This document shows, piece by piece, positions 16,840 to 25,852 of a stretch of 64,000 nucleotides of DNA (the first letter of the stretch is position 1; each line of letters opens with the position of its first letter). The stretch spans positions 310,001-374,000 of the forward strand of contig NZ_JBBIFX010000001.1 of assembly GCF_037543845.1 (NCBI RefSeq). The letters are read 5' to 3'. The DNA is from Gymnodinialimonas ulvae (GTDB lineage Bacteria; Pseudomonadota; Alphaproteobacteria; Rhodobacterales; Rhodobacteraceae). A program made the translations under genes and the position numbers. The notes under the pieces are model-generated. The model did no database searches and was not told where the DNA came from. It saw only the letters and a list, made by a program, of their open reading frames with translations.

Positions 16840-17864
16840 GCAACCACCTTGCGGGCGTAGCGCGCCCCAAGCGCGGTCAGGATTTCGTAGCCGATGGTGC
16901 CTGCGGCCTCCGCGAGAATATCGACACTTTGATGCGGGCCGAGAATGTCGAGGGTCTCGGGCGGCGCGGCGCATTCGGTGACGTCGATGGTCAGCAGGTC
17001 CATCGACACGCGGCCTACCAGGGGGCAGGGCGTGTCGCCGTCCCAAAGCGTGGCGCGCGACGACATCGCACGTATCAGGCCATCGGCATAGCCGGCTGAG
17101 ACGGTCGCGATCTTGCGGGGCGTGTCGGCCACGTAGGTTGCGGAATAGCCCACGGATGTGCCCGCCGCGATCTCGCGGATCTGGATCACCGGCAGGCTCA
17201 GGCGCACCACCGGCTGCGCGTCCGCATAAGGAAACCCGCCGTAAAGGCCGATGCCTGGGCGGATCATGTCGAAATGATACGCAGCCCCCATCAGGGTGCC
17301 ACCGGTCGCGGCGAGGGATTTCGGCGCGGTGAGGCCTGCGGTCATCTCACCGAATGCGGCAAGCTGCGCGGCGTTTTGCGGATGGGCGGGATCGTCGGCG
17401 CAGGCGAGATGCGACATCACCAGCGTCGCCTCTTCGGCATGGCTGCGGGCGGAGGGCCAATCGGCGGGGGCCAGGCCAAGGCGGCTCATCCCGGTGTCGA
17501 GCTGCAGGCCATAGGGCGCGTCGGGCAGTGTGTCGTGGTGGCGGGCGATCTGCTCGGGGCTGTTGAGCATGGGGGTCAGGGCCGCCTCGCGGATCAAGGG
17601 CGTGTCGCCGTCCATGTGGCCGGAAAAGACGTTGATCGTGGGCGCGGGGCCGAGGGCGTTGCGGATCACGGCGCCTTCTTCGGCGGTGGCGACGAAGAAC
17701 GTATCGGCCCCGGCGCGGGCTAGGGTCTGTGCGACAAGGGCGCTGCCCAGACCGTAGCCATCGGCCTTGACCACGGCGGCGGTGCGGCCCGCCGACCGGG
17801 CGGCCAGTGCGGTGTAATTCGCCCGCAGCGCGGAGAGGTCGATATGGAGCGTGCCAGAAGCCAT
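16836..17864 (-). CDS. alr: alanine racemase
   Basis: A 342-residue PLP enzyme making D-alanine for peptidoglycan. The PLP lysine is in AVVKADGYGLG near residue 33. The opposing catalytic Tyr is in SVGYSATY near 240. GLQLDTGMSRLG near 120 and the active-site DLLTIDV segment near 292 also fit. It appears to head the operon running through mlaE and mlaF to pqiA. A perfect palindrome lies 46 bases before its start. Confidence 0.95.
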   Translation of the reverse strand: MASGTLHIDLSALRANYTALAARSAGRTAAVVKADGYGLGSALVAQTLARAGADTFFVATAEEGAVIRNALGPAPTINVFSGHMDGDTPLIREAALTPMLNSPEQIARHHDTLPDAPYGLQLDTGMSRLGLAPADWPSARSHAEEATLVMSHLACADDPAHPQNAAQLAAFGEMTAGLTAPKSLAATGGTLMGAAYHFDMIRPGIGLYGGFPYADAQPVVRLSLPVIQIREIAAGTSVGYSATYVADTPRKIATVSAGYADGLIRAMSSRATLWDGDTPCPLVGRVSMDLLTIDVTECAAPPETLDILGPHQSVDILAEAAGTIGYEILTALGARYARKVVA

Positions 17865-17909
17865 GCAGCCGGAATGGGCGTTTCGGGCGGGCGGGTCAAG
17901 GGAGGGCCG

Positions 17910-17927
17910 GGTTGCAAGGTTGCAACC
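17910..17927. promoter_or_regulatory. perfect palindrome GGTTGCAA-GG-TTGCAACC upstream of alr
   Basis: Same 8-base arms as the site at 2109-2126. It lies 46 bases upstream of the alr start, in the divergent region with the gene at 18129. An AT-rich patch (17943-17975, including a nine-T run) follows and could hold the promoters. A possible operator; the regulator is unknown. Confidence 0.5.
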
Positions 17928-18128
17928 AGGGGTTAAGTGGTTGATTTAGTTATAAAATGCCCTTTTTTTTTACGAATTGTTAGGGATTTCTCCCCGGCGG
18001 TGCGGTCTCAAACACAGACCCCTTGGAGCGGTGACGCGACGGCGCAGGGTAAGGATTTCCTCATTTGGGGGGGCGCAGCGCTGTTTATCTGGACACAGGG
18101 GCCGCCGCTTGGAGCCGGGGAGATGTGA

Positions 18129-19124
18129 ATGATCGAAAATCAGGCCTATTCGCCGGTTTGGCGCGGGCTGCGGATCGTTTTTGCCGTCACGGTCGCGGTT
18201 TTTGCGGCGACGATGCTCGGGTCGCTGTTTTGGAGCGGTGCGGACGGGCATCCCGCTTATCGGGCGGGTCGTGTCCTGTTCCTGTTGTTCTTTGTGGGCG
18301 CCGTGTTGGCACCGATCATGGCCTTCTCTGTGGTGTTCTTTTGTCTTGATGCGTTGGCCCGAAGCAATCCCGGGCTGCGACGCTTGGGCCATCCGTTTGT
18401 TGGGCTCACGCTGGCCGCGGGCATCGCTTTGGGACAGGTAGAGGGCCTGATCGGCACGCTGTTTCTGTTCTTGTTCTTCTACTGGGTGCTGGCCGGGCGC
18501 GTGATCGGGCGTGCCGGATATAGCTTTCGCGCGCCTTGGCGCGGCGGGGTGATGAAGCTTGGGTATATCGCTTTTGCGCTTTGGCTGCTGGTGCCGTGGG
18601 GGGTGTCGCTGGGGTCGTTGGTGATGGCCTCCGTCCGTACGGTGGATCCCGGCGCACCCGCCTACGCGGTGCAACATGAGCATCAGCAGAGCGTCTTCGT
18701 GCGCCGCGCGCTGATCCGGTTTCCCGATGCGCAATCGTGCCTGCGAGCGGGGGCGGATGCGACGGTACGGGGCGATTTGATCGAGATGGATTGGGACCGC
18801 ATCCGGGCGGCCGCCGATGCGGAGGTCTGCATCTTTCGCCTGCTGCACGGGTGGGGTGGCGTTTCGGAGGCGCAGAGCTGGCTGGAGGCGCAGGGCCTCG
18901 GTGTATCGCCCGGGTTTTCGTCGGCCCGTCCATATCAATCATCGCAGGGGTTGCTGAAGGTCCATGGCGGCTGGAGCATTCGCGAAAATGGCCCTCTTTT
19001 CCCGACGCGCGGCCCAATCCGGCGGGCGTTTGCAGCCTCGGCCTATGGGATGAACGTGGTGACAACCTTCAGCGCGGATGGGGCCACGCTTTTGTACGTT
19101 CAGGTCGATTTTTCGACGCTGTAA
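18129..19124 (+). CDS. membrane protein with C-terminal extracytoplasmic domain, function unknown
   Basis: A 331-residue protein. Five hydrophobic segments fall in the first 180 residues (near 15-34, 48-72, 87-102, 105-122 and 145-170), followed by a 150-residue soluble domain with FPDAQSCLRAGADAT and AEVCIFRLLHGWGG. Two Cys (near residues 201 and 239) could form a disulfide outside the cytoplasm. No domain recognised. It stands alone, divergent from alr and convergent with the haloperoxidase gene. GGGGAG at 18117-18122 supports the start. Confidence 0.75.
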   Translation: MIENQAYSPVWRGLRIVFAVTVAVFAATMLGSLFWSGADGHPAYRAGRVLFLLFFVGAVLAPIMAFSVVFFCLDALARSNPGLRRLGHPFVGLTLAAGIALGQVEGLIGTLFLFLFFYWVLAGRVIGRAGYSFRAPWRGGVMKLGYIAFALWLLVPWGVSLGSLVMASVRTVDPGAPAYAVQHEHQQSVFVRRALIRFPDAQSCLRAGADATVRGDLIEMDWDRIRAAADAEVCIFRLLHGWGGVSEAQSWLEAQGLGVSPGFSSARPYQSSQGLLKVHGGWSIRENGPLFPTRGPIRRAFAASAYGMNVVTTFSADGATLLYVQVDFSTL

Positions 19125-19290
19125 GCGTGGCTTTGCGGGGGGGCGATCGCCGCAACGGGCGGCCGTCGGGGTCGCCGACCGGAAGCGCGCGCTGGCAGCG
19201 GGGAGGCGGCGGGCGCGGGGGCAGAGGGAAGGCCCCCGCCGCAGGGCGGTGCGAGGCCGCGTTGCGGGCGCCTCGCACCTTGGCCGGGAC

Positions 19291-21228
19291 TTAGCGTTTG
19301 CCCACGCGCCGGGTCTGGCCATCAAAGGTCGGGATCGACATCACGAACGGGTCCGTCTGATAGCCGAGCGCCTGTTCTTCAAGGATACCGATGGCGATGT
19401 CCTCGCCCATGCGGACGCTGTCGAAATAGTCGGAGTAATAATGCACCCCGGCCATGTTGCGCCCGATGGAGATATTGGCGGCCAGTTTGTTCAACTCACC
19501 TTCGAGGGTGAGGGGGCACCGGCAGTCGTCGGGATAGACGGCGTGGCATTTCTCGGGCGCGTCGCCCTTGGCTTTGGTCACGATTTTCTCGAACGTACCG
19601 TAGCTGTCGAATTCCAATTTGCACGCGGTGACTTCGTGCTTCTCGTTCTTGGTCGCAACCGGGCGATAGGCCCCGGCCTCCACCTTGAAGTCACAGCAGA
19701 CATCTTCGATGATTTTTGCTTTGCTGTAGAAACCCGCCCGAACCGTGCCGTCTTTTTCGGTCACGCGCACGAAGATGGCGGAGGTGTCGAAAAACGCCTT
19801 GAGCATGGTCACGCAGGCGCCCGCGACTGTGGCGTGGCCCGCGCCATAGGTCGGGTGCATCGGCGAGCCTTCGGCGAAGGCCATTGGCAGGAGGTAGTTT
19901 TCGGTCGTTAGAACCGGATCGTTCTTCCCATTCCGCTTTTTGATTTCCGTCAGTATTCCGCCCAGATCCGTGCACATCTTGGTCAGGCAGCCGCAGATCT
20001 GTGGATACCGCTTTTCGATCTCGGTGGCGCGCGCGAGCCGCCCGGCCAGCGCTTCGGGGCGCAGGCGGAGGTGGACGTTGAACTTCTGATACCGCACGGC
20101 CTTGAGGCCGCGCGTTGCTACCTCGGTCACAAGGCTCAGGATATGTGGCCCGCCGTAAAGGGCAAAGCCGCCTGCGTTGTAGTCGACCTTGTTGTTGGGG
20201 TTGGAGGCGTCGGTCATGATGCCGCCCCCGCCCGGCCCGGAGAGCAGGTCGAACGCCGGATCAAAGGGCGTGCCCTGCGCGAGAAGCAGCAGGCAGGCGT
20301 TCAGATAGGCCTGATAGAGCGCATCGAAATGCACGTAGGTGGCCAGATCGCGCGGGGTGCAGATGAACCGGGTGTTTTTGGTGAAAACCTGCCCCCGGCT
20401 GTTGGGTGTGCATTTGTTCCCGTCGTCGTTGGGGTTGAAGCCGTTCTGGACGTGAAGCCACGTGCCCCACGTCGTCATGTAATCGTCGCCGTGTTTCGTT
20501 TCGCTCACGCGCTGGTTGATGGTCTGGGCGCCGTAGCGGATCAAGCCGTCCTGCGGGCCGACCTCGGTGTCCCTGTCCATGGTCCCGATCAGCATGAATT
20601 GCGACAGGTAGGGGCCCTTGTCGGCCCCGGGGCCCGACCCGCGGAAGGCAGTTTGCGGGGTCAGCATCGGGCCACCGAGCCGTTCGCGTCCGACGGTCCC
20701 GTCGGGTTCGGCGAAGTTGTTCTGTGCATAATCAAGCGCGTTCAGCCGCCCGATCGAAGGGTCGAGGGTCGAACTGGCGCCTTCGAATTCCGTGAAAGGC
20801 GTGTCGCGCAGGATCGCAAGCTCATAGACCTCGGCCATCTCGTAGGTCAGCTCGTCCGAGCAGAGCTCCGGCGCGGGCGGCATCGTGACGGCCTGTGGGT
20901 CGGGGCCCTGCAATTCGAACACCAGACCGGCGGTCGGGGCCTCCCACATGCGGCGGGGCTTGCCGCCTGGCACCGGCACACGGGTGGTGAAGGGCTCGAC
21001 AAAGCCGTTGTCGACGCAGGCGCGGAAGGCAAGGAAATCGGCGGGGTCCGCGACAAGGCCGGTGTCTTCGTCGTGCTCCAACCCCTTGGTGAAGCTCATC
21101 GGATAGCAGGCGCTGCCATAGCGGGCCTCGTCTGCGTTGGCCTGATGGGTGGGGTGGGGGCGGTTGTGGGCCACATCGGCGGCTTCGATACGGAAGCGAT
21201 GGGCGCTTTCTGCACGGTCTTTGGGCAT
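19291..21228 (-). CDS. vanadium-dependent haloperoxidase (bromoperoxidase-like)
   Basis: A 645-residue enzyme expected to oxidise halide with H2O2 to hypohalous acid. The vanadate-site spacing of algal bromoperoxidase is kept: Lys382 and Arg390 (KFNVHLRLR), His458 and His465 in MHPTYGAGHA, Arg590 and His596 in RNMAGVHYYSD. These match the Lys341/Arg349, His411/His418 and Arg480/His486 spacing of the Ascophyllum enzyme. The Ser that binds vanadate in SGH is Ala463 here. The start at 21228 (MPKDRAESAH) shows no signal peptide. Two Cys-rich stretches near 510 and 560-571 may stabilise it. Divergent from the dehydrogenase-dehalogenase pair. Confidence 0.88.
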   Translation of the reverse strand: MPKDRAESAHRFRIEAADVAHNRPHPTHQANADEARYGSACYPMSFTKGLEHDEDTGLVADPADFLAFRACVDNGFVEPFTTRVPVPGGKPRRMWEAPTAGLVFELQGPDPQAVTMPPAPELCSDELTYEMAEVYELAILRDTPFTEFEGASSTLDPSIGRLNALDYAQNNFAEPDGTVGRERLGGPMLTPQTAFRGSGPGADKGPYLSQFMLIGTMDRDTEVGPQDGLIRYGAQTINQRVSETKHGDDYMTTWGTWLHVQNGFNPNDDGNKCTPNSRGQVFTKNTRFICTPRDLATYVHFDALYQAYLNACLLLLAQGTPFDPAFDLLSGPGGGGIMTDASNPNNKVDYNAGGFALYGGPHILSLVTEVATRGLKAVRYQKFNVHLRLRPEALAGRLARATEIEKRYPQICGCLTKMCTDLGGILTEIKKRNGKNDPVLTTENYLLPMAFAEGSPMHPTYGAGHATVAGACVTMLKAFFDTSAIFVRVTEKDGTVRAGFYSKAKIIEDVCCDFKVEAGAYRPVATKNEKHEVTACKLEFDSYGTFEKIVTKAKGDAPEKCHAVYPDDCRCPLTLEGELNKLAANISIGRNMAGVHYYSDYFDSVRMGEDIAIGILEEQALGYQTDPFVMSIPTFDGQTRRVGKR

Positions 21229-21605
21229 GTGAAATCTCCGAAGAAAAAAGTGGAGGTGGGCCTGGGAAAAAATCAGGCGGGGTCTTGAAAGGTCTTTGGG
21301 TCGAAACGGCCCGATGCGAGAAAAGCGCAAAGGGCGTGCTGCGATCATCCGCCCGCGATGGGCCTCGCGTCAAAGGATCTTGGGCCAATGGGCCGCCGCA
21401 TGGCAGGCAAAGGCCCGGGTTTGGGCCTATATCGTTGCGGCTGCAACATAATTTCATGGGCGGGTTATTGCCGATGAAAATACCGCTTTCTGTCGCAATA
21501 ACGGTAGCTTAACGGAAGGCGCGCCTGCTTTCACGCAACGCTCACGGGCATGGTGGCGCCCGGCCCACCCGCCCCCTACAGTCGGGCGAGGTCAGGAGGA
21601 TTGAG
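21229..21605. promoter_or_regulatory. divergent control region between haloperoxidase and dehydrogenase genes
   Basis: 377 bases without a gene. It holds an inverted repeat GTTATTGC (21464-21471) and GCAATAAC (21495-21502), centres 31 bases apart, in a locally AT-richer patch. A smaller inverted repeat GTTGC-GGCT-GCAAC lies at 21434-21447. These are plausible operator sites; neither is followed by a T-run. Confidence 0.5.
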
Positions 21606-22682
21606 ATGGGCGGAAACCGGTGGAAGATTGACGTGATCCCGGGCGACGGGATCGGCAAGGAAGTGGTGCCCGAGGGCCTGCGCGTGCTGGAAGCGGCGGC
21701 GCGGCGCTTTGATCTGGGTCTGGACTTCACCGATCATGATTTCGCGTCGGCGGAGTATTATCAGGCCCATGGCGAGATGATGCCCGGCGATTGGAAAGAG
21801 CGGCTGATCGGGTCGGATGCGCTGTTTTTCGGGGCGGTGGGGTGGCCCGATGTGGTGCCCGACCATGTGTCGCTTTGGGGCTCGCTGATCCAGTTTCGGC
21901 GCGCCTTCGACCAATACGTCAGCCTGCGCCCCGCGCGCGCCATGCCCGGCGTGAGGTCGCCCCTGGCGGGGCGGGGTCCGGGCGACATCGACATGATGAT
22001 CGTGCGCGAGAACACCGAAGGCGAATATTCGTCGATCGGAGGGCGGATGTTCCACGGCACCGACCGCGAAGTTGTTATACAAGAAACAGTCATGACACGC
22101 ACGGGCGTAGACCGCATCCTGCGCTATGCCTTTGAACTGGCCGGAAAACGCGGCGGACACCTGACCTCGGCCACCAAATCCAACGGGATCTCGATCACCA
22201 TGCCCTATTGGGATGAGCGGGTGGAGGCGATGGCGGCGGATTACCCCGACATCCGGCTCGACAAGTACCATATCGACATCCTGACGGCGCAATTCGTGCT
22301 GCATCCCGATTGGTTCGATGTGGTCGTGGCCTCGAACCTGTTCGGCGACATCCTGTCGGATCTCGGCCCCGCCTGCACGGGCACCATCGGGATCGCGCCG
22401 TCGGGCAATATCAACCCCGAGGGCCGGTTTCCGTCTCTGTTCGAGCCGGTCCACGGTTCAGCCCCCGACATTGCGGGCACGGGCGTGGCGAACCCGGTTG
22501 GCCAGATCTGGGCGGCGGCGATGATGTTGGAGCATTTGGGCGCGGTGGAGGCCGGGGCGGCGATTGTCACGGCCATCGAGCGGGTGCTGGCGGAGGACGC
22601 CCTGCGCACGCCCGATCTGGGCGGCCCTGCGGACACCGCGACCTGCGGCGCGGCCATTGCCGATGCGGTGGCCGAGGGCTGA
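21606..22682 (+). CDS. ttuC: tartrate dehydrogenase / D-malate dehydrogenase (isopropylmalate dehydrogenase superfamily)
   Basis: A 358-residue NAD-dependent beta-decarboxylating dehydrogenase. Family motifs: IPGDGIGKEV near residues 11-20, VRENTEGEYSSIGG near 133-146 and LFGDILSDLGPACTGTIG near 244-261, then the NAD site EPVHGSAPDIAGTG. The WGSLIQFRRAFDQYVSLRP stretch resembles tartrate/D-malate dehydrogenases rather than LeuB. AGGAGG before the ATG supports the start. The next gene begins three bases after the stop, so they form an operon. Exact substrate (tartrate, D-malate or related) is not decided by sequence. Confidence 0.88.
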   Translation: MGGNRWKIDVIPGDGIGKEVVPEGLRVLEAAARRFDLGLDFTDHDFASAEYYQAHGEMMPGDWKERLIGSDALFFGAVGWPDVVPDHVSLWGSLIQFRRAFDQYVSLRPARAMPGVRSPLAGRGPGDIDMMIVRENTEGEYSSIGGRMFHGTDREVVIQETVMTRTGVDRILRYAFELAGKRGGHLTSATKSNGISITMPYWDERVEAMAADYPDIRLDKYHIDILTAQFVLHPDWFDVVVASNLFGDILSDLGPACTGTIGIAPSGNINPEGRFPSLFEPVHGSAPDIAGTGVANPVGQIWAAAMMLEHLGAVEAGAAIVTAIERVLAEDALRTPDLGGPADTATCGAAIADAVAEG

Positions 22683-22685
22683 GCC

Positions 22686-23573
22686 GTGAGGTCAGCGTTT
22701 CTGGACGGCTTCGAGCTGTGCCGTGTGGCCGTTGCGGGGGTCGAGTTGAATGTGGCCGTGGGCGGTGATGGGCCGCCGATCCTGCTGCTGCACGGGCATC
22801 CGCAGACTCATGTCGTCTGGCGCAAGATCGCGCCCGCGCTGGTGGCGCAGGGCCATTGCGTCGTCGCCCCCGATCTGCGCGGCTACGGCGACAGCGGCAA
22901 GCCCGCGAGTGACGCCGACCATCTGCCCTATTCGAAACGGGTGATGGCGGCGGACAATGTGGCCCTTATGAAAGGCTTTGGTTTTGAGCGGTTTTCCGTC
23001 ATCGGCCATGATCGCGGCGGGCGGGTTGGGCACCGGATGGCGCTGGACCATCCGCACGCCGTAGAGCGGCTCATGGTGCTTGATATCGCGCCGACGCTCA
23101 CGATGTATGACCGCACGGATCAGGCGTTTGCCACGGCCTATTTCTGGTGGTTCTTCCTGATCCAGCCCTTTGATTTGCCCGAGCGGATGATCGGGTCGGA
23201 CCCGGAATATTTCCTACGCAAACACATCGCGGGGCAGGTGAAGGTGCCTGGATCGGTCGGCGAAGAGGTGATCGCCGAATACCTGCGCTGCTACCGCGAC
23301 CCCGCGACGATCCACGCGATCTGCGAAGATTACCGCGCGGCGGCGGGCGTCGATCTGGACCATGATCGCGCCGATGCGACAGCCCGCGTGGCGTGCCCGC
23401 TTTGGGCCGTGTGGGGCGCGCGGGGCGTGGTCGGGCAAACCTATGACGTCGTAGCAACCTGGGCCGAGAAGGCGTCGGACGTCACGGGCGTGGCCCTTGA
23501 GTGCGGCCACGCCATCCCCGAAGAAGTGCCCGAGGACTTACTGGCCGAGATCGCGCGCTTCATGGCGCGCTGA
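22686..23573 (+). CDS. haloacetate dehalogenase-like alpha/beta hydrolase
   Basis: A 295-residue alpha/beta hydrolase of the fluoroacetate dehalogenase group. Relative to the Rhodopseudomonas RPA1163 enzyme, the nucleophile Asp109, the carboxylate-binding Arg110 and Arg113 (HDRGGR), the acid Asp133 and His275 (ECGHAIPEE) are all in place. The halide pocket His-Trp pair is replaced by Trp154-Trp155 (AYFWWFF), which makes defluorination doubtful; chloro- or bromoacetate or another ester or epoxide could be the substrate. It has a GTG start three bases after the dehydrogenase stop. It sits across a shared control region from the haloperoxidase. Confidence 0.8.
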   Translation: MRSAFLDGFELCRVAVAGVELNVAVGGDGPPILLLHGHPQTHVVWRKIAPALVAQGHCVVAPDLRGYGDSGKPASDADHLPYSKRVMAADNVALMKGFGFERFSVIGHDRGGRVGHRMALDHPHAVERLMVLDIAPTLTMYDRTDQAFATAYFWWFFLIQPFDLPERMIGSDPEYFLRKHIAGQVKVPGSVGEEVIAEYLRCYRDPATIHAICEDYRAAAGVDLDHDRADATARVACPLWAVWGARGVVGQTYDVVATWAEKASDVTGVALECGHAIPEEVPEDLLAEIARFMAR

Positions 23574-23654
23574 ACGGGAATGGCTTGTCATTGGGCAGAC
23601 CTCAAGCCTAGCGTGGCCGGATCGTCGTCCATTCGCCTTCGGAGGCCCCCTATC

Positions 23655-24041
23655 ATGAAACCGATCAAGATCGCGCTGCTGCTGGCGCTTGGCCTCGTGC
23701 CCGCCCCGGCGCTGGCGCAGGGGCTGATGTTTGAATATTTCACCATGATCACGCCCAACGATACCTACAATTCGCGCGGCCAGAGTGTCGGTGACTTCTG
23801 CCTCGCCGTGCAGCAGGACCGCGCCAATGTGCACCGGTTCGGCAACCCCGACGGCGATGTGGTCGATCCGTTTTTCACCACGCCAGAGCGGCGCGCGATG
23901 ATTGCGGGGCGCTGCGACTATGCGCGCGGCCACCACTCGCTTGCCAATATTCGCAGCCGTTTCAATGGCTTCGTTCTGGTGCGCGTCTACGGCGCCGGCG
24001 GCGTGGTAAGCCGGGTGCAGATCCTCGAAGCGGCGGGGTAA
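23655..24041 (+). CDS. secreted protein, function unknown
   Basis: A 128-residue protein with a clear Sec signal peptide (MKPIKIALLLALGLVPAPALAQG, cleavage after ALA near residue 21). The mature part is about 105 residues with two Cys (in DFCLAV and GRCDYA) that may pair. It has no recognised domain. GGAGG at 23641 supports the start. It converges on dnaB with a 19-base gap. Confidence 0.7.
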   Translation: MKPIKIALLLALGLVPAPALAQGLMFEYFTMITPNDTYNSRGQSVGDFCLAVQQDRANVHRFGNPDGDVVDPFFTTPERRAMIAGRCDYARGHHSLANIRSRFNGFVLVRVYGAGGVVSRVQILEAAG

Positions 24042-24060
24042 GCGGCGCACGAAGCGCGGC

Positions 24061-25572
24061 TCAGAACCCCTGCGTGCCGTCGCCCTGCCACGGTTTGGCA
24101 AGGTTGCCGAAACGGGTGAAGCGGCCCTCGAACGACAATTCCGCCGTGCCGATGGGGCCGTGGCGTTGCTTGCCGATGATGACCTCGGCCTTGCCGTGCA
24201 GCGATTCCATGTCCTGCTGCCACTTGGTCATGGCTTCGAGGTTTTCTTCGCCCGGCTTCTCGCGTTCTTTGTAATATTCGCCACGGTAGACGAACATCAC
24301 CACATCCGCGTCCTGCTCGATCGAGCCGGATTCGCGCAGATCGCTGAGTTGCGGGCGCTTGTCTTCACGGTTTTCCACCTGCCGCGATAGCTGCGACAGC
24401 GCGATGACCGGTATGTTGAGCTCCTTGGCGATGGCCTTGAGACCTTGGGTGATCTCGGAGATTTCGTTCACGCGGTTGTCGCGGTTGCTGGCCGAGCCGC
24501 GCAGAAGTTGCAGGTAGTCGATGATCAACAGATCCAGCCCCTTGGGCGAGCGTTTCAGGCGGCGCGCGCGGGCCGCGACCTGCGCGATGGGCAGGGCAGG
24601 CGTGTCGTCGATATAAAGCGGACAGCGTTCCAGATCGCCCGCCGCCTTGAGGTAGCGTTGAAATTCCTGTTCGTTCAGATCGCCTTTGCGGATCAGCTCC
24701 GACGGGATCTCCGCGGCCTCCGACAAGACCCGTTGTGCCAGCTGTGCCGAGGACATCTCAAGGCTGAAGAACCCCACGACGCCGCCCTCCACGGTCCCAG
24801 ACGTGCCGTCTTCCTTCTGGCCTTCGCGCCAGGCCTTGGCGACGTTGAAGGCGATGTTGGTGGCGAGCGAGGTCTTCCCCATCGACGGACGGCCCGCGAG
24901 GATCAGGAGGTCACTGTCATGCAAGCCCCCAAGCATCCGGTCGAGGTCGGTCAATCCGGTGGAAATGCCCGCCAGCTGCCCCTTGCGGTTGTAGGCGGCG
25001 TTGGCCATCTGCACGGCGTCATGCAGCGCGCCCAGAAACGAGGTGAACCCTTTGTTGGTTGAGCCGGTGGAGGCCAGCGCGAAGAGTTCTGACTCCGCCT
25101 CCACGATCTGATCGTCGGGAGATGCGGCGTCGCGCATGGCGCGGGCCCGGTCCGAGACGCGGTTGCCCAGGTCGATCAACTCGCGCCGCACGGCAAGGTC
25201 ATGGATCAATTGCGCATAGTCGCGCGCGGCGGAGGTCGCGATGGCGGCCAGTTGCAGCTTCACGAGGTAATTCGCACCGCCCAGTTCCGCGAGGCCGGGG
25301 ATGTCGGTGGCGAAGGTCTTGAGCGTGGTGGCGTCGGTTTGCAGGCCCTTGGCGATGCGGGCGGCGGCCATCTCGAAGAGCGCGCCATGCACGGGGTCGT
25401 GGAAATGGTCCGGCTTGACGAGGTCATCGACCCGGTCGAGCACGTCGTTGGAGGACAGGACCGCACCCAGAAGCTGTTGTTCTGCCTCGATATTATGGGG
25501 CAGGACGGGGCTGGCATCTTCCGCCGAGGGATCCGACGGGAGATTGGAATTGAGTGTCGAGATTTCGTTCAT
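24061..25572 (-). CDS. dnaB: replicative DNA helicase DnaB
   Basis: A 503-residue hexameric helicase of the replication fork. The N-terminal domain starts near residue 23 (PHNIEAEQQLLGAVLSSND). The RecA-like domain has Walker A GRPSMGKTSLA near 230, Walker B LLIIDYLQLL near 350 and the H4 motif SQLSRQVENREDKRPQLSDL near 395. Length is normal. GGGGGAG sits just upstream of the ATG at 25572; an in-frame TTG four codons earlier overlaps that ribosome site and is rejected. Confidence 0.97.
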   Translation of the reverse strand: MNEISTLNSNLPSDPSAEDASPVLPHNIEAEQQLLGAVLSSNDVLDRVDDLVKPDHFHDPVHGALFEMAAARIAKGLQTDATTLKTFATDIPGLAELGGANYLVKLQLAAIATSAARDYAQLIHDLAVRRELIDLGNRVSDRARAMRDAASPDDQIVEAESELFALASTGSTNKGFTSFLGALHDAVQMANAAYNRKGQLAGISTGLTDLDRMLGGLHDSDLLILAGRPSMGKTSLATNIAFNVAKAWREGQKEDGTSGTVEGGVVGFFSLEMSSAQLAQRVLSEAAEIPSELIRKGDLNEQEFQRYLKAAGDLERCPLYIDDTPALPIAQVAARARRLKRSPKGLDLLIIDYLQLLRGSASNRDNRVNEISEITQGLKAIAKELNIPVIALSQLSRQVENREDKRPQLSDLRESGSIEQDADVVMFVYRGEYYKEREKPGEENLEAMTKWQQDMESLHGKAEVIIGKQRHGPIGTAELSFEGRFTRFGNLAKPWQGDGTQGF

Positions 25573-25790
25573 CTGCTCCCCCAAGCTCTGGTTGTCCGCC
25601 TGTCATGTGCCACGCGAATGCGGGCGTGCGGGGTCTGGCAGGACCGCCGCGCAGGTGGTTTGGCGGGTATAACGCGACGGCCTGCGGGGCGGTCAATCTT
25701 GATAACCTGTGGGTAAGTCGCCGCGTTGGCGGAATGCTGCCAGATGCCTTTATGTTGGGGCATTGGACGTGACGGCGTCAAGATGTAGAT

Positions 25791-25806
25791 GTCAGGCAGG
25801 CCTGAC
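25791..25806. repeat. inverted repeat GTCAGG-CAGG-CCTGAC
   Basis: A 16-base inverted repeat in the 280-base space between the dnaB start (25572) and the pyrE stop (25853), both on the minus strand. No T-run follows on either strand. It may be a binding site near the dnaB promoter. The rest of this space shows nothing else I can support. Confidence 0.3.
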
Positions 25807-25852
25807 GTGATCGAAACAACACGGCGGGATTTATTTCCGCCGCCGCGCGGGA

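Noticed and set aside
25791..25806. Terminator between dnaB and pyrE
   Set aside because: The inverted repeat has no T-run on either strand and the stem is only 6 base pairs.
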